Notes: generated by a model not told the origin, from the letters alone. A stretch of DNA of 60,167 nt from Flavobacterium sp. (GCF_004211145.1 NZ_SEBS01000023.1:1-60167), one strand, 5' to 3'; positions 33,795-42,677 are shown, counted from the stretch's first letter. Numbers and translations: made by a program.

Positions 33795-33953
33795 CTAAAA
33801 CGGTGAATTGTCGTCTCTCGGGCCATTCCCGAGATGCTGATTTTCTTTTTTCTTCTTAAGCAATCTCAAAAGAACGACCAACAATACCACGGCGGCCGGC
33901 GCACCGACGATTATGAAAATGATGATCCACTCCATGACTCCGAATTTTCCCAT
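33795..33953 (-). CDS. Small single-pass membrane protein (52 aa)
   Basis: A 52-residue ORF on the minus strand: MGKFGVMEWIIIFIIVGAPA, then AVVLLVVLLRLLKKKK and a polar tail ending DDNSPF. One membrane helix (about residues 9-32) with a Lys cluster just inside predicts N-out, C-in. It follows the 169-aa gene by 30 bp on the same strand and is probably the last gene of the dnaE unit. Similar short membrane proteins of flavobacteria have no known role. The coding call rests on the clean helix-plus-Lys layout and its operon position. Confidence 0.5.
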   Translation of the reverse strand: MGKFGVMEWIIIFIIVGAPAAVVLLVVLLRLLKKKKENQHLGNGPRDDNSPF

Positions 33954-33983
33954 TTTGATTTTCTATTTTAATCAGGTTATAAT

Positions 33984-34493
33984 TTATTTGCAGAAATCCT
34001 CTACGCCGTACAATGAAAAAACCAAGTGGTTGACCTTGCCTTTTTTGTATTCGAGCAAAACGTGTTGTTCCCCGAGGATTTGACTCGCACCCAAATTCTC
34101 GTCGAACATGGATAGATTCATTCCCGAGTTTTTGACGAGCAGGAATTTGCTGTATTCGTTCTTGAGTTCGGTCGCATTGTATTTCACGTACGAACCCGGT
34201 TTGTATGCTTCGTTGCAATCGATGCCGTCGGTGCCGAATTTCACGACTTGATAACCGGGCTTGAAACCGTCGACCTCGACAGGAAGTTTGCAGATGATAA
34301 CGTGCTTTTGTGCGTCGAACGTACCGTCGGGCAAATCAAAATACGTATTGATGTTGAGCCTGTCAGGATTGATCCGGATGTCGAACGCGGCCTCGTTGCT
34401 CATGATGCTCGTATGTTGCGCGCGACTGAAAATCCTTAGCGAAAGCCACAGAAGTCCCGCGATCGTAAATAAAATGATAAGTCCTTTTTTCAT
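33984..34493 (-). CDS. Membrane-anchored hypothetical protein
   Basis: A 169-residue protein with one N-terminal hydrophobic segment (residues 4-21, KKGLIILFTIAGLLWLSLRI), either an anchor or uncleaved signal, and a ~145-residue extracytoplasmic beta-rich domain with two Cys (CKLPVEVDGF, DGIDCNEAY) and a final one near the C-terminus (VEDFCK). No family recognised. It overlaps the 174-aa gene by 4 bp (ATGA), so translation is coupled. Confidence 0.7.
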   Translation of the reverse strand: MKKGLIILFTIAGLLWLSLRIFSRAQHTSIMSNEAAFDIRINPDRLNINTYFDLPDGTFDAQKHVIICKLPVEVDGFKPGYQVVKFGTDGIDCNEAYKPGSYVKYNATELKNEYSKFLLVKNSGMNLSMFDENLGASQILGEQHVLLEYKKGKVNHLVFSLYGVEDFCK

Positions 34494-35014
34494 TTTTTTT
34501 CGGTAATGAATTCCTGTACTTGAATTGCCTGTTCTCTTGAAATCTTGTTGACGATTTCCACTTCAGAATATGTCGAAACCAACACGACGCTCCATTCGTT
34601 TTTAATGAGGAATTCCATCAACTTCATATATGTTTTTCCCAGCGGAAAACTTTCGGTGAAACGAATACGGTCATGATTTCGCGTTTCGATCACGTCTCCG
34701 GGTTCAAAGAAGTACTCTTTTGAAGTTTTATGGAGGAACGATTTTCTATCGACCGTGATCACATCGTTATCGCGCGTCATCGAAACCTTGCCGCTTATCT
34801 CCCACGCCAGTCTCCTGAACAACAGGCCTTGAAGCACAATCCAAACTAAAGCCACGATGAAAAATTGATATCTCTCGATCGCTATCGTCAAAATTATGGT
34901 GATAATCGTCGCAACGAACAAAAGTAACAACACAACGCTCGAATAGACGATGAAAAAGTAATTCCGTTTTGGTTCGAGTTCGATTTTCAAGTTACTTTTT
35001 TTAAGGCTGTTCAT
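34490..35014 (-). CDS. Two-helix membrane protein with PH-like cytoplasmic domain (hypothetical)
   Basis: A 174-residue protein. Two membrane helices (about 20-47 and 49-66) precede a soluble domain of about 105 residues (KVSMTRDNDVITVDRKSFLH ... EWSVVLVSTYSEVEIVNKIS), which has the strand pattern of YcxB/PH-like bacterial domains; this is only a fold guess. It overlaps the upstream gene by 14 bp and the downstream gene by 4 bp. Confidence 0.65.
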   Translation of the reverse strand: MNSLKKSNLKIELEPKRNYFFIVYSSVVLLLLFVATIITIILTIAIERYQFFIVALVWIVLQGLLFRRLAWEISGKVSMTRDNDVITVDRKSFLHKTSKEYFFEPGDVIETRNHDRIRFTESFPLGKTYMKLMEFLIKNEWSVVLVSTYSEVEIVNKISREQAIQVQEFITEKK

Positions 35015-35564
35015 TGTTCAGGTGAATCATCCGGATAAAATCCCTGGCCGACAAGCTTCCAAATTCAATGAGAATTTTCACGACTTCGCCATCATTCAGC
35101 CCGAGAATCACATAATCTTGACTGGATTTTCCACGGACGACGTAAATTCCGGTAACCAAGACGTCACTCCATTTAATTTCACGCTCTTCCTTCAATCGAA
35201 ACGAAGATGCGGTTGTCTGCATAAAAATCTTGTTTACGAAGAAAATCTTGAACAGAGAAAATACGATCAACAAAGCGCTTATGCCGTAAAGAATTTTCAC
35301 GAAATCCGGCGTGGGATTTCCCGCGTTGAACATCGGGAATGAGAACAGGAAAAATGCCGCCAACGTGAGCAACATAATGAACGGGACTTTACTCTCGTAA
35401 ATCGTGAGGCCGTGCGTCTGCTCTTTCCTGCTATATCTCGAATCGTCGATTCGCGTGTATTCCCTGTATGTCGAATCGCTCAAGAGCGTGTTCAAAATTC
35501 CGGAACGCGCGTAGTGTTTGTTTACGATTTCGCTTACTTCGTCTTTTGTCAGGATTTTGTCCAT
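35001..35564 (-). CDS. Two-helix membrane protein (hypothetical) directly after dnaE
   Basis: A 187-residue protein. A ~58-residue polar N-terminus is followed by two membrane helices (about 60-79 and 90-108) and a ~75-residue soluble domain (SSFRLKEEREIKWSDVLVTG ... GLNDGEVVKILIEFG). Its general plan equals that of the next gene, so the pair may be distant paralogues. It starts 5 bp after the dnaE stop and is surely in the same transcript. Function unknown. Confidence 0.7.
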   Translation of the reverse strand: MDKILTKDEVSEIVNKHYARSGILNTLLSDSTYREYTRIDDSRYSRKEQTHGLTIYESKVPFIMLLTLAAFFLFSFPMFNAGNPTPDFVKILYGISALLIVFSLFKIFFVNKIFMQTTASSFRLKEEREIKWSDVLVTGIYVVRGKSSQDYVILGLNDGEVVKILIEFGSLSARDFIRMIHLNNEQP

Positions 35565-35569
35565 TCGGA

Positions 35570-38500
35570 CTAATTCAATTTAAACTTCACATCCAGTTTC
35601 TCCAGTTCAATGAGCAATTCCGTGCAGATATTGACTTTGACTTTGCGGCTCGACATCGACAATTTCGTGACGAGGCGCGTTTCGTCAACTTCGGCCGGAA
35701 CATCGAGTTCGATCGCAACGGCTTCCTCGTCGCCTTCTTCCATTTCTCCCGCAACGACAGCGACGGGCGCGAGTTGGCGTTTTACGGTTTCGGTCTCGAC
35801 GATCTCAAAAGCGACGGGATTCGCGCCTGAATTGAGTTGGAACAGATGGCTCAAATGTGTAATCAAATCCGACTTTAAGTCGGAAATATTCAAATTCAAT
35901 GTCAATTTCTTAGCGTTGGCCGCGAGAATATCCTGCAACATTCTCACTTCCAAGAATTGCAATCTCGGTTCTGATTTCTTGCCCGTTTCCTTGTTGACCC
36001 AACCTTCGCGCACGTTGACTTTGAAGTGCAGGAATTGGTTTTGCGCCAAATAGTGTCGGAACTTCAAAAACTCCTCGTCGAACATCTTGAATTCGAAACT
36101 CTCGTCGAAACCTTCGAGCGTGAAAATGCCCCAATCTTTTCCGTTTTTTGCCGTCCGATATTGTATGTTGGTCACGATTCCCGCGAACGTGAGCGCTTTG
36201 TTCACGTGAGGTTCGAGATTCTTGAGCATTTCGAGTCGGCCCGAACAGAAATATTTCATCTCGAACCTGAAATCGTCGAGCGGATGCCCCGAAATATAGA
36301 TCCCGACGACTTCTTTTTCGCGCGCCAATTTCTCCATCGTGCTCCATTCCTCGCAAGGCGGCACGACGGGTTCGGCGATCTGGACTTCGCTCGCTTCCCC
36401 GAACAACGAAACCTGGGACGAATTTTCGTTTTCCTGATATTTCGATCCGTAGCGCATCGCCTTTTCAAGGAACGTGATGTTGTCGCCTTCTTCATGGAAA
36501 TATTGGGCGCGGTGTGTGTTTTCAAATGAATCGAGTCCGCCCGCGAGCGCCAAATTTTCAAACGCTTTTTTGTTCGCCGCGCGCAAATCGATGCGTTTGG
36601 CGAGGTCGAAAATCGATTTGTATTTCCCGTCCTTGCGCGTGTCGACGATGGTTTGCACCGCTCCGCCGCCGACGCCTTTGATCGCGCCCATCCCGAATCG
36701 CACGGCGTAATTTTCGTTAACCGTGAACTTGTAAAACGATTCGTTCACGCACGGCCCGAGCACTTCCAATCCCATGCGCTTGCATTCTTCCATGAAAAAA
36801 GAGACCTGTTTGATGTCGCTCATGTTGTTTGAAAGCACGGCCGCCATATATTCGGCGGGATAATTCGCTTTTAAGAATGCGGTTTGATAAGCGACCCAGG
36901 CGTAACAGGTCGAGTGCGATTTATTGAACGCATATTCGGCGAACGCTTCCCAGTCCTTCCAGATTTTCTCGAGAATTTTCGGGTCGTGTCCATTTTGTTC
37001 CGACGCCTGTCCGATGAATTTTGGTTTCATCTTGTCGAGTACGTCCTTTTGTTTTTTACCCATCGCCTTCCGCAAGACGTCGGCGTCACCTTTGGAGAAA
37101 TTCGCGAGTTTTTGCGACAAGAGCATTACTTGTTCCTGATAGACCGTGATTCCGTAGGTTTCCTTGAGCAATCCTTCGCAAGCTTCAAGATCATAGGTGA
37201 TTTCTTCTTCGCCGTTCTTGCGCTTGATGAATCCCGGAATGTAAGCGATCGGCCCCGGACGATACAACGCGTTCATCGCAATCAAGTCGGCGAACACGGT
37301 CGGCTTGAGTTCCTTCATGTACTTTTGCATCCCGGGCGATTCGTACTGGAAAATCCCGACGGTTTCCCCTCGCTGGAACAGTTCGTATGTCTTTAGATCG
37401 TCAAGCGGAAAATTATCGGGATCGAGTTCGATTCCCGTGCGATATTTCACGAGTTTGACGGTATCTTTAATAAGAGTGAGCGTTTTCAGACCAAGAAAGT
37501 CCATCTTCAAAAGTCCCGCCGATTCCGCAACCGCATTGTCGAACTGCGTCACGTACAAGTCCGAATCTTTGGCCGTCGTAACGGGAACGAAATTCGTGAT
37601 GTCGCTAGGCGTGATGATCACACCGCACGCGTGGATTCCGGTATTCCGAAGCGAACCTTCGAGGATTTTCGCCTGTTGGATGGTTTCGGCCGCGAGCGAT
37701 TTTTCCTGGGCCATCGCGATTAATTCCTTGACGCGGTCGAACTCTTCGGAGCGCAGAACCTTTTTGACTTCGCTTTCATTTTCAGACAGGAAACGCGCCA
37801 AGTTCCATTTCCCTGGCATCATTCCCGGAATCAGTTTGGCGATTCGGTCGGCTTCGAACAACGGCAAATCGAGTACGCGCGCGGTATCGCGGATCGCCGA
37901 TTTGGTCGCCATTTTACCGTAGGTGATGATTTGTGCGACCTGGCTCGATCCGTATTTTTTGATGACGTAATCCATGACCGATGCGCGGCCTTCGTCGTCG
38001 AAGTCAATATCGATATCGGGCATCGAAACCCTGTCGGGATTCAGGAAGCGCTCAAAAAGCAGATCGTATTTGATCGGGTCGATGTTCGTGATCCCAAGGC
38101 AATACGCAACCGCCGATCCTGCGGCCGATCCACGACCCGGGCCAACCGAAACGCCCATTTCGCGAGCTGCCCGAATGAAATCCTGCACGATCAAAAAGTA
38201 TCCCGGATAACCCGTTTTTTCAATCGTCGCTAGTTCGAAATCGAGTCGGTCGCGCACATCTTGCGTCAAACCGTCGATGCCGTAGCGTTTTTCGGCTCCG
38301 ACATAGGTTAAATGACGCAGGTATTTGTTTTCACCGCGTTTCCCGGCATCGGATTCGTCTTCGATGACAAGAAATTCTTCGGGAATGTCAAATTTCGGAA
38401 GTAAAACGTCACGGTACAACGAGTAGATTTCTATCTTTTCGACGATTTCAGAAATGTTAGAGATCGCATCGGGAACATCGGCGAACAACCGTTTCATTTC

Positions 38501-40084
38501 ATCCGACGATTTGAAATAATATTCCTGGTTCGGTAAACCGTAACGATAGCCGCGACCACGACCGATCGGCGTCGATTGTTTTTCACCGTCTTTTACGCAC
38601 AACAAGATGTCGTGGGCATTCGCGTCTGGTTGGGCCGCGTAATAGGTATTGTTCGTCGCGACGACTTTCACATTGTGTTTCTTGGCGAACTGCAGCAACG
38701 TTTGGTTTACGCGGTTCTCGTCTTCCTGCTTGTGGCGCATGATCTCGAGATAGAAATCGCTGCCAAATTGTTCTTTCCACCACAATAACGCTTCCTCGGC
38801 CTGGTTCTCACCGATGTTTAGAATCTTGCTCGGAATTTCCCCGTAGAGATTCCCCGACAGCACGATAATGTCTTCCTTATATTTCTCGACAACGCGTTTG
38901 TCGATGCGCGGCACGTAATAAAATCCTTCGGTATACGCGATCGACGACATTTTCGCGAGGTTGTGGTAGCCTTTTTTATTCTTCGCGAGCAACACGACCT
39001 GATAGCCGTTGTCTTTGCGTGACTTGTCTTTGTGGTCTTCGCAGATATAGAATTCGACTCCGACGATAGGTTTCATTTCGACACCTGTCGCGACTTCGCC
39101 TTTTTCCTCGGCTTCCTTGTTTTTCGCGGCGACGGCCTTGTTGTGGTTCATCACGGCGCTCACGAACTGGAATGCGCCCATCATGTTCCCGACGTCGGTC
39201 ATCGCGACGGCAGGCATATTTTCTTTCGCAGCGGCATTTACCAAAACAGGAACGCTGATCGTGGATTGCAACACCGAAAATTGCGTATGGTTGTGCAGGT
39301 GAGCGAAGATGGCCGACGACAAATCGGTGGTCGAAGCCACGACGTCAATGTCGACATCGACGGTTCCGGTTTGGATCAGGCTTTCGCGAATCGCGTCGGA
39401 CGCAGCCTTGAGATTGATATGTCGTAACCCGATGAGCGGAATTTCCTGCGGATGTTCTTTGCGGAAATTCTCGTAATAATCAGCCGGGACGTCGAGTTCT
39501 TCCTTCGTGAAGATTTCGCGTCGGATCAATTCGAGGAAACATCGTGTCGTGGCCTCGACGTCGGCAGTTGCGTTGTGGGCTTCGGCGAATGGTTGTCCGA
39601 ATAGGTACTGATGCAATTCCGTCAGCGTCGGAAGTTTGAATTTCCCGCCGCGACCTCCGGGAATCTTGAGCAATTCGGCCGTGACTTCGGTACACGTGTC
39701 GAGAACGGGAAGCGCCGCCAATGCCGAATCGGTTTCCATTCGGTAAAATTCGGCACCCATGATATTGACGTCGAAGCCAACGTTTTGCCCAACGATGAAT
39801 TTGGTGCGTGAAAGCGCGTAATTGAACTTTTCGAGTACGTCGCCCAATGGAATTCCTTCAGCGGTGGCCAATTCGGTTGAGATACCGTGAATTCTCTCGG
39901 CGTCGTATGGAATATTGAAACCTTCAGGCTTGATCAGGTAATCTTCGTGTTCGACGAGGTTTCCCATTTCGTCGTGCAATTGCCAGGCGATCTGGATGGC
40001 GCGCGGCCAGTTCGAGGAATCGCTGATCGGGGCGTCCCAACGCTTCGGCAAACCGGTGGTTTCGGTATCGAATATTAAATACAT
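35570..40084 (-). CDS. dnaE: DNA polymerase III alpha subunit with N-terminal proofreading exonuclease
   Basis: The 1504-residue replicative polymerase. Residues 1-185 form a DnaQ-like 3'-5' exonuclease: DTETTGLP (Exo I), GQNVGFDVNIM (Exo II) and EAHNATADVEATTRCFLEL (Exo III). This fusion is typical of Bacteroidota. The PHP domain starts FAHLHNHTQFSVLQSTI (about 266). Polymerase catalytic aspartates lie in MPDIDIDFDDEGR (about 688-700), after SVGPGRGSAAGS. The helix-hairpin and OB-fold region follow (IKGVGGGAVQTI; FAGIVTNIQYRTAKNG), and a short C-terminal domain ends the protein. The start at 40084 gives the family's MYLIFDTETTG. Confidence 0.95.
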   Translation of the reverse strand: MYLIFDTETTGLPKRWDAPISDSSNWPRAIQIAWQLHDEMGNLVEHEDYLIKPEGFNIPYDAERIHGISTELATAEGIPLGDVLEKFNYALSRTKFIVGQNVGFDVNIMGAEFYRMETDSALAALPVLDTCTEVTAELLKIPGGRGGKFKLPTLTELHQYLFGQPFAEAHNATADVEATTRCFLELIRREIFTKEELDVPADYYENFRKEHPQEIPLIGLRHINLKAASDAIRESLIQTGTVDVDIDVVASTTDLSSAIFAHLHNHTQFSVLQSTISVPVLVNAAAKENMPAVAMTDVGNMMGAFQFVSAVMNHNKAVAAKNKEAEEKGEVATGVEMKPIVGVEFYICEDHKDKSRKDNGYQVVLLAKNKKGYHNLAKMSSIAYTEGFYYVPRIDKRVVEKYKEDIIVLSGNLYGEIPSKILNIGENQAEEALLWWKEQFGSDFYLEIMRHKQEDENRVNQTLLQFAKKHNVKVVATNNTYYAAQPDANAHDILLCVKDGEKQSTPIGRGRGYRYGLPNQEYYFKSSDEMKRLFADVPDAISNISEIVEKIEIYSLYRDVLLPKFDIPEEFLVIEDESDAGKRGENKYLRHLTYVGAEKRYGIDGLTQDVRDRLDFELATIEKTGYPGYFLIVQDFIRAAREMGVSVGPGRGSAAGSAVAYCLGITNIDPIKYDLLFERFLNPDRVSMPDIDIDFDDEGRASVMDYVIKKYGSSQVAQIITYGKMATKSAIRDTARVLDLPLFEADRIAKLIPGMMPGKWNLARFLSENESEVKKVLRSEEFDRVKELIAMAQEKSLAAETIQQAKILEGSLRNTGIHACGVIITPSDITNFVPVTTAKDSDLYVTQFDNAVAESAGLLKMDFLGLKTLTLIKDTVKLVKYRTGIELDPDNFPLDDLKTYELFQRGETVGIFQYESPGMQKYMKELKPTVFADLIAMNALYRPGPIAYIPGFIKRKNGEEEITYDLEACEGLLKETYGITVYQEQVMLLSQKLANFSKGDADVLRKAMGKKQKDVLDKMKPKFIGQASEQNGHDPKILEKIWKDWEAFAEYAFNKSHSTCYAWVAYQTAFLKANYPAEYMAAVLSNNMSDIKQVSFFMEECKRMGLEVLGPCVNESFYKFTVNENYAVRFGMGAIKGVGGGAVQTIVDTRKDGKYKSIFDLAKRIDLRAANKKAFENLALAGGLDSFENTHRAQYFHEEGDNITFLEKAMRYGSKYQENENSSQVSLFGEASEVQIAEPVVPPCEEWSTMEKLAREKEVVGIYISGHPLDDFRFEMKYFCSGRLEMLKNLEPHVNKALTFAGIVTNIQYRTAKNGKDWGIFTLEGFDESFEFKMFDEEFLKFRHYLAQNQFLHFKVNVREGWVNKETGKKSEPRLQFLEVRMLQDILAANAKKLTLNLNISDLKSDLITHLSHLFQLNSGANPVAFEIVETETVKRQLAPVAVVAGEMEEGDEEAVAIELDVPAEVDETRLVTKLSMSSRKVKVNICTELLIELEKLDVKFKLN

Positions 40085-40270
40085 AGCTGGAATTCAGGTA
40101 GGTTAACGTGGCGTAAAAAGCATAACGCGGAATGTTCAAAAATAGTTTTTTTGCACGAACGATCGCCTATCGAATTATCAACAAAAGGAAGTGGTTTTCA
40201 ACTTTGGGAATTTAACAAATGAGGTAGAAAAAGTGTAGTTTCCTTTTGCGGAATTTACAGAACTTCGCTA

Positions 40271-40303
40271 AGACCTAACAGGTTTTGAAAACCTGTTAGG
40301 TCT
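40271..40303. repeat. 33-bp perfect palindrome E
   Basis: AGACCTAACAGGTTTT (40271-40286), central G, AAAACCTGTTAGGTCT (40288-40303). 16-bp arms around a single base. It lies in the 290-bp gap between the dnaE start and the lipoprotein stop, where no gene is seen. Palindrome F (48369) has the same architecture and length but a different sequence. Confidence 0.85.
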
Positions 40304-40330
40304 AAAACAAAAACCGGATTAGTACCAAAT

Positions 40331-40367
40331 AAAAAGCCGCCTTTTTCAAGACGGCTTCAAGCATATT
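40331..40367 (-). terminator. Terminator of the 164-aa lipoprotein gene
   Basis: On the minus strand GAAGCCGTC...GGCGGCTTTTTA gives an AAGCCG/CGGCTT stem followed by T residues, 10 bp after the stop at 40376. Confidence 0.6.
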
Positions 40368-40375
40368 TCAAGTAA

Positions 40376-40870
40376 TTACAAAGTCGGATACACCGGAACT
40401 TCGTAAAACACGCCCGATGTGAAATTCATCGTTTCGGCAGCGGTAGGATCTTCAGGATCTTCAGCCTCGGTATCGATGGCATTGAACAGGAATTTCCCCG
40501 TGATTGTTTTTTTGACTTCGTCGTATTCTTCGATCGTGATTTTCCCGTCTCCGATCCCGACTCCGGTTTGGTATACTTTTTCAACCACGCCTTCCTTGGT
40601 CGCTACGGTGAAAGTTGCGGTTCTCGTCGCGCTGTTTCCCAAAATGTATTCTCCGGGCGCGGTTGACGTCGTATGCAATTCAAGCGTCTCGAAACGGTTT
40701 GCTCCCGTTATGGTCAAATCGCCGCCGGCTCCAAGATAAGCCACGACTCCGGGTGCGCGCCAACGGCTGCCGTTTCGAAGTCCTTCGAATGCAGGGCTGT
40801 TGTCTCGGACGTCGGTCGTGCAAGAGCTAAGTGCGCATGCCGCAACGAATAGTAAAAGTATCTTCTTCAT
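40376..40870 (-). CDS. Lipoprotein (DUF6252-like)
   Basis: A 164-residue predicted lipoprotein: MKKILLLFVAACALSSC with Cys17 lipidated, then a ~140-residue beta-rich domain (GSRWRAPGVVAYLGAGGDLT, ETLELHTTSTAPGEYILGN, KKTITGKFLFNAID). The layout matches flavobacterial DUF6252-type lipoproteins, from memory and not verified. The start is at 40870 because it begins the signal; the longer frame to 40915 adds 15 residues without support. A promoter with TATTTTTG lies 28 nt upstream. Confidence 0.75.
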   Translation of the reverse strand: MKKILLLFVAACALSSCTTDVRDNSPAFEGLRNGSRWRAPGVVAYLGAGGDLTITGANRFETLELHTTSTAPGEYILGNSATRTATFTVATKEGVVEKVYQTGVGIGDGKITIEEYDEVKKTITGKFLFNAIDTEAEDPEDPTAAETMNFTSGVFYEVPVYPTL

Positions 40871-40897
40871 AGTTTGTAGGTTGTAATTTTTGTGTGA

Positions 40898-40930
40898 CAA
40901 AAATAGCATTTTCACGCAACGCGAAGCAAA
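40898..40930 (-). promoter_or_regulatory. Promoter of the 164-aa lipoprotein gene
   Basis: On the minus strand TTTG (40930-40927), 21 nt spacer, TATTTTTG (40905-40898), matching TAnnTTTG. Confidence 0.6.
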
Positions 40931-41010
40931 GTAATTAAAAAAATCAAAAGGGTTGTATTTTTAACATCTGAAAAATTAGCGACTTAGAAACGTCGTTATA
41001 AAAAAAACAG

Positions 41011-41018
41011 TATCTTTG
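41011..41018 (+). promoter_or_regulatory. -7 promoter box of rpsP-rimM
   Basis: TATCTTTG is a perfect TAnnTTTG match, 47 nt before the rpsP ATG. The upstream sequence is A-rich; no clear TTTG box at 19-21 nt. Confidence 0.6.
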
Positions 41019-41065
41019 CGCCCTTAATTAACGGGGTCGAGTACCCAAAATTTAATCATACGATT

Positions 41066-41692
41066 ATGTCAGTAAAAATTAGATTACAAAGACATGGTAA
41101 AAAAGGGAAACCTTTTTACTGGGTTGTAGCGGCTGATTCCCGCTCAAAAAGAGATGGTAAATACCTTGAAAAAATCGGTACTTACAATCCAAACACAAAT
41201 CCTGCAACTATCGATTTGAACCTTGACAAAGCTGTCGAGTGGCTTCATAACGGTGCGCAGCCAACTGATACAGCTCGTGCAATCCTTTCTTACAAAGGCG
41301 CATTGTTGAAACACCACCTTGATGGAGGCGTTCGCAAAGGTGCTTTGACGCAAGAGGCTGCCGATGCTAAATTGGAAAAATGGCTTGACGAAAAATCAGG
41401 AAAAGTAACTGCCAAGAAAGACACTCTTTCTTCAGCTAAAGAAAAAGCGAAAGCCGATGCTCTTGCCGCTGAGAAAAAAGTAAACGAAGGCCGTATCGCT
41501 GCTGCTAAACAAGCTGAAGCTGATTTGATCGCTGCTGCAACTCCTGCAGAAGAGGTTGAAGAAGAAGTAGCTGCTGAGCCGGCTGCCGAAGTTGAAGCTA
41601 CTACTGAAGCTGTTGCCGATGAGGCTCCGGTTGCTGAAGAAGCTCCTGCCGCTGAAGAAGCTGCGACTGAAGGCGAAGAAAAAGAAGCTTAA
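41066..41692 (+). CDS. rpsP: 30S ribosomal protein S16, with long acidic tail
   Basis: A 208-residue S16. The first ~85 residues are the conserved protein (VKIRLQRHGKKGKPFYWVVA, ADSRSKRDGKYLEKIGTYNP, PTDTARAILSYKGALLK). From about residue 115 the tail is Lys/Ala-rich and then almost purely Ala/Glu/Pro/Val, doubling the length found in E. coli (82 aa). Such tails are usual in Flavobacteriia, with unknown function. Codon use is strongly biased, as expected for a ribosomal gene. rimM follows 11 bp later. Confidence 0.95.
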   Translation: MSVKIRLQRHGKKGKPFYWVVAADSRSKRDGKYLEKIGTYNPNTNPATIDLNLDKAVEWLHNGAQPTDTARAILSYKGALLKHHLDGGVRKGALTQEAADAKLEKWLDEKSGKVTAKKDTLSSAKEKAKADALAAEKKVNEGRIAAAKQAEADLIAAATPAEEVEEEVAAEPAAEVEATTEAVADEAPVAEEAPAAEEAATEGEEKEA

Positions 41693-41703
41693 TTATTTTG
41701 GCG

Positions 41704-42228
41704 GTGCGTAAAGAAGATTGCTTCTACTTAGGCAAAGTCGCCAAAAAATTCAGTTTCAAGGGTGAAGTGCTTGTCTACATTGACAGCGACGATCCCGAAC
41801 AGTATGAAGGAATGGAATCGGTTTTTGTCGAAATGGGCAAAAACCTGGTTCCATTTTTTATTGAAAGCGCTTTTTTGCACAAGAACGACTTTTTGCGCGT
41901 GCAGTTCGAGGACGTGACAAGCGAAGCCGATGCCGACGCGATCCTCAACAAATCGCTTTACTTACCGCTTGATTTGTTGCCGAAACTCGAAGGGAACAAA
42001 TTTTACTACCACGAAGTCATTGGGTTTGAAGTCGACGACAAGCGATTAGGTGTCGTCGGAAAAATTGTTTCCATAAACGATTCGGTCGCACAGCCTTTGT
42101 TCGAAGTTAAAAATGGCGACGTGGAAATCCTGATCCCGATGATCGACCAATTCCTCGTCGAGATCGACCGCGCAGGAAAACGCGTCGTGATGGATTTGCC
42201 TGAAGGACTTATCGAAATGTATCTTTAA
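41704..42228 (+). CDS. rimM: Ribosome maturation factor RimM
   Basis: A 174-residue protein that assists 16S rRNA processing in the 30S subunit head by binding S19. The N-terminal RimM barrel reads RKEDCFYLGKVAKKFSFKGE; the PRC-barrel part reads FYYHEVIGFEV and EILIPMIDQFLVEID, ending with the family LPEGLIEMY. There is no ATG; GTG at 41704 gives the usual MRKEDCFYLG, while TTG at 41698 would add two residues. Standard rpsP-rimM operon. Confidence 0.92.
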   Translation: MRKEDCFYLGKVAKKFSFKGEVLVYIDSDDPEQYEGMESVFVEMGKNLVPFFIESAFLHKNDFLRVQFEDVTSEADADAILNKSLYLPLDLLPKLEGNKFYYHEVIGFEVDDKRLGVVGKIVSINDSVAQPLFEVKNGDVEILIPMIDQFLVEIDRAGKRVVMDLPEGLIEMYL

Positions 42229-42230
42229 TT

Positions 42231-42308
42231 GGCAATGGATAATTGATAATTGACAATGGATGATTGACAATTGACAATGGATGATTGACAATGGATAATT
42301 GACAATTT
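42231..42308 (+). repeat. TTGACAATGGA-word repeat, locus 1
   Basis: About eight imperfect copies of GACAATGGATAATT/GATGATT words in tandem between rimM and the ferredoxin gene. The same words occur at 53656, 59483, 59643 and 60133. Confidence 0.7.
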
Positions 42309-42313
42309 TGGGG

Positions 42314-42637
42314 ATGGATATCAGTATTAAAATTACCGACCGGGACGGAGTCCAACATACAGTCGAAGCTCCGACCGACATGAACATGAACATCATGGAA
42401 CTCGTGCGTGCGTACGAACTCGCGCCTGAAGGAACCATCGGTATCTGCGGCGGAATGGCCATGTGCGCGTCCTGCCAATGTTATGTGCTCAACGATGTCG
42501 CACTTCCAGAGATGTCACCCGATGAAGACGCAATGCTGTCGGAAGCGTTCAATGTGAAACCGAACAGCCGATTGGGTTGCCAAATCCACATTACTCCTGA
42601 GATTGACGGGCTCGAACTTGAGCTGGCACCGGAGTAA
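42314..42637 (+). CDS. 2Fe-2S ferredoxin (adrenodoxin type)
   Basis: A 107-residue electron carrier. The cluster ligands fit Cys45, Cys51, Cys54 and Cys89 (CGGMAMCASC, then SRLGCQIH), the CX5CX2C...C spacing of adrenodoxin/Isc-type ferredoxins. The ATG at 42314 starts MDISIKITDRDG; an in-frame TTG at 42299 is inside the repeat and is rejected. A partner reductase may be the ferredoxin-NADP reductase at 50844. Confidence 0.92.
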   Translation: MDISIKITDRDGVQHTVEAPTDMNMNIMELVRAYELAPEGTIGICGGMAMCASCQCYVLNDVALPEMSPDEDAMLSEAFNVKPNSRLGCQIHITPEIDGLELELAPE

Positions 42638-42677
42638 TTACTTTTTATTCTTCATTTTTATTTTTTATTAAACAAAA

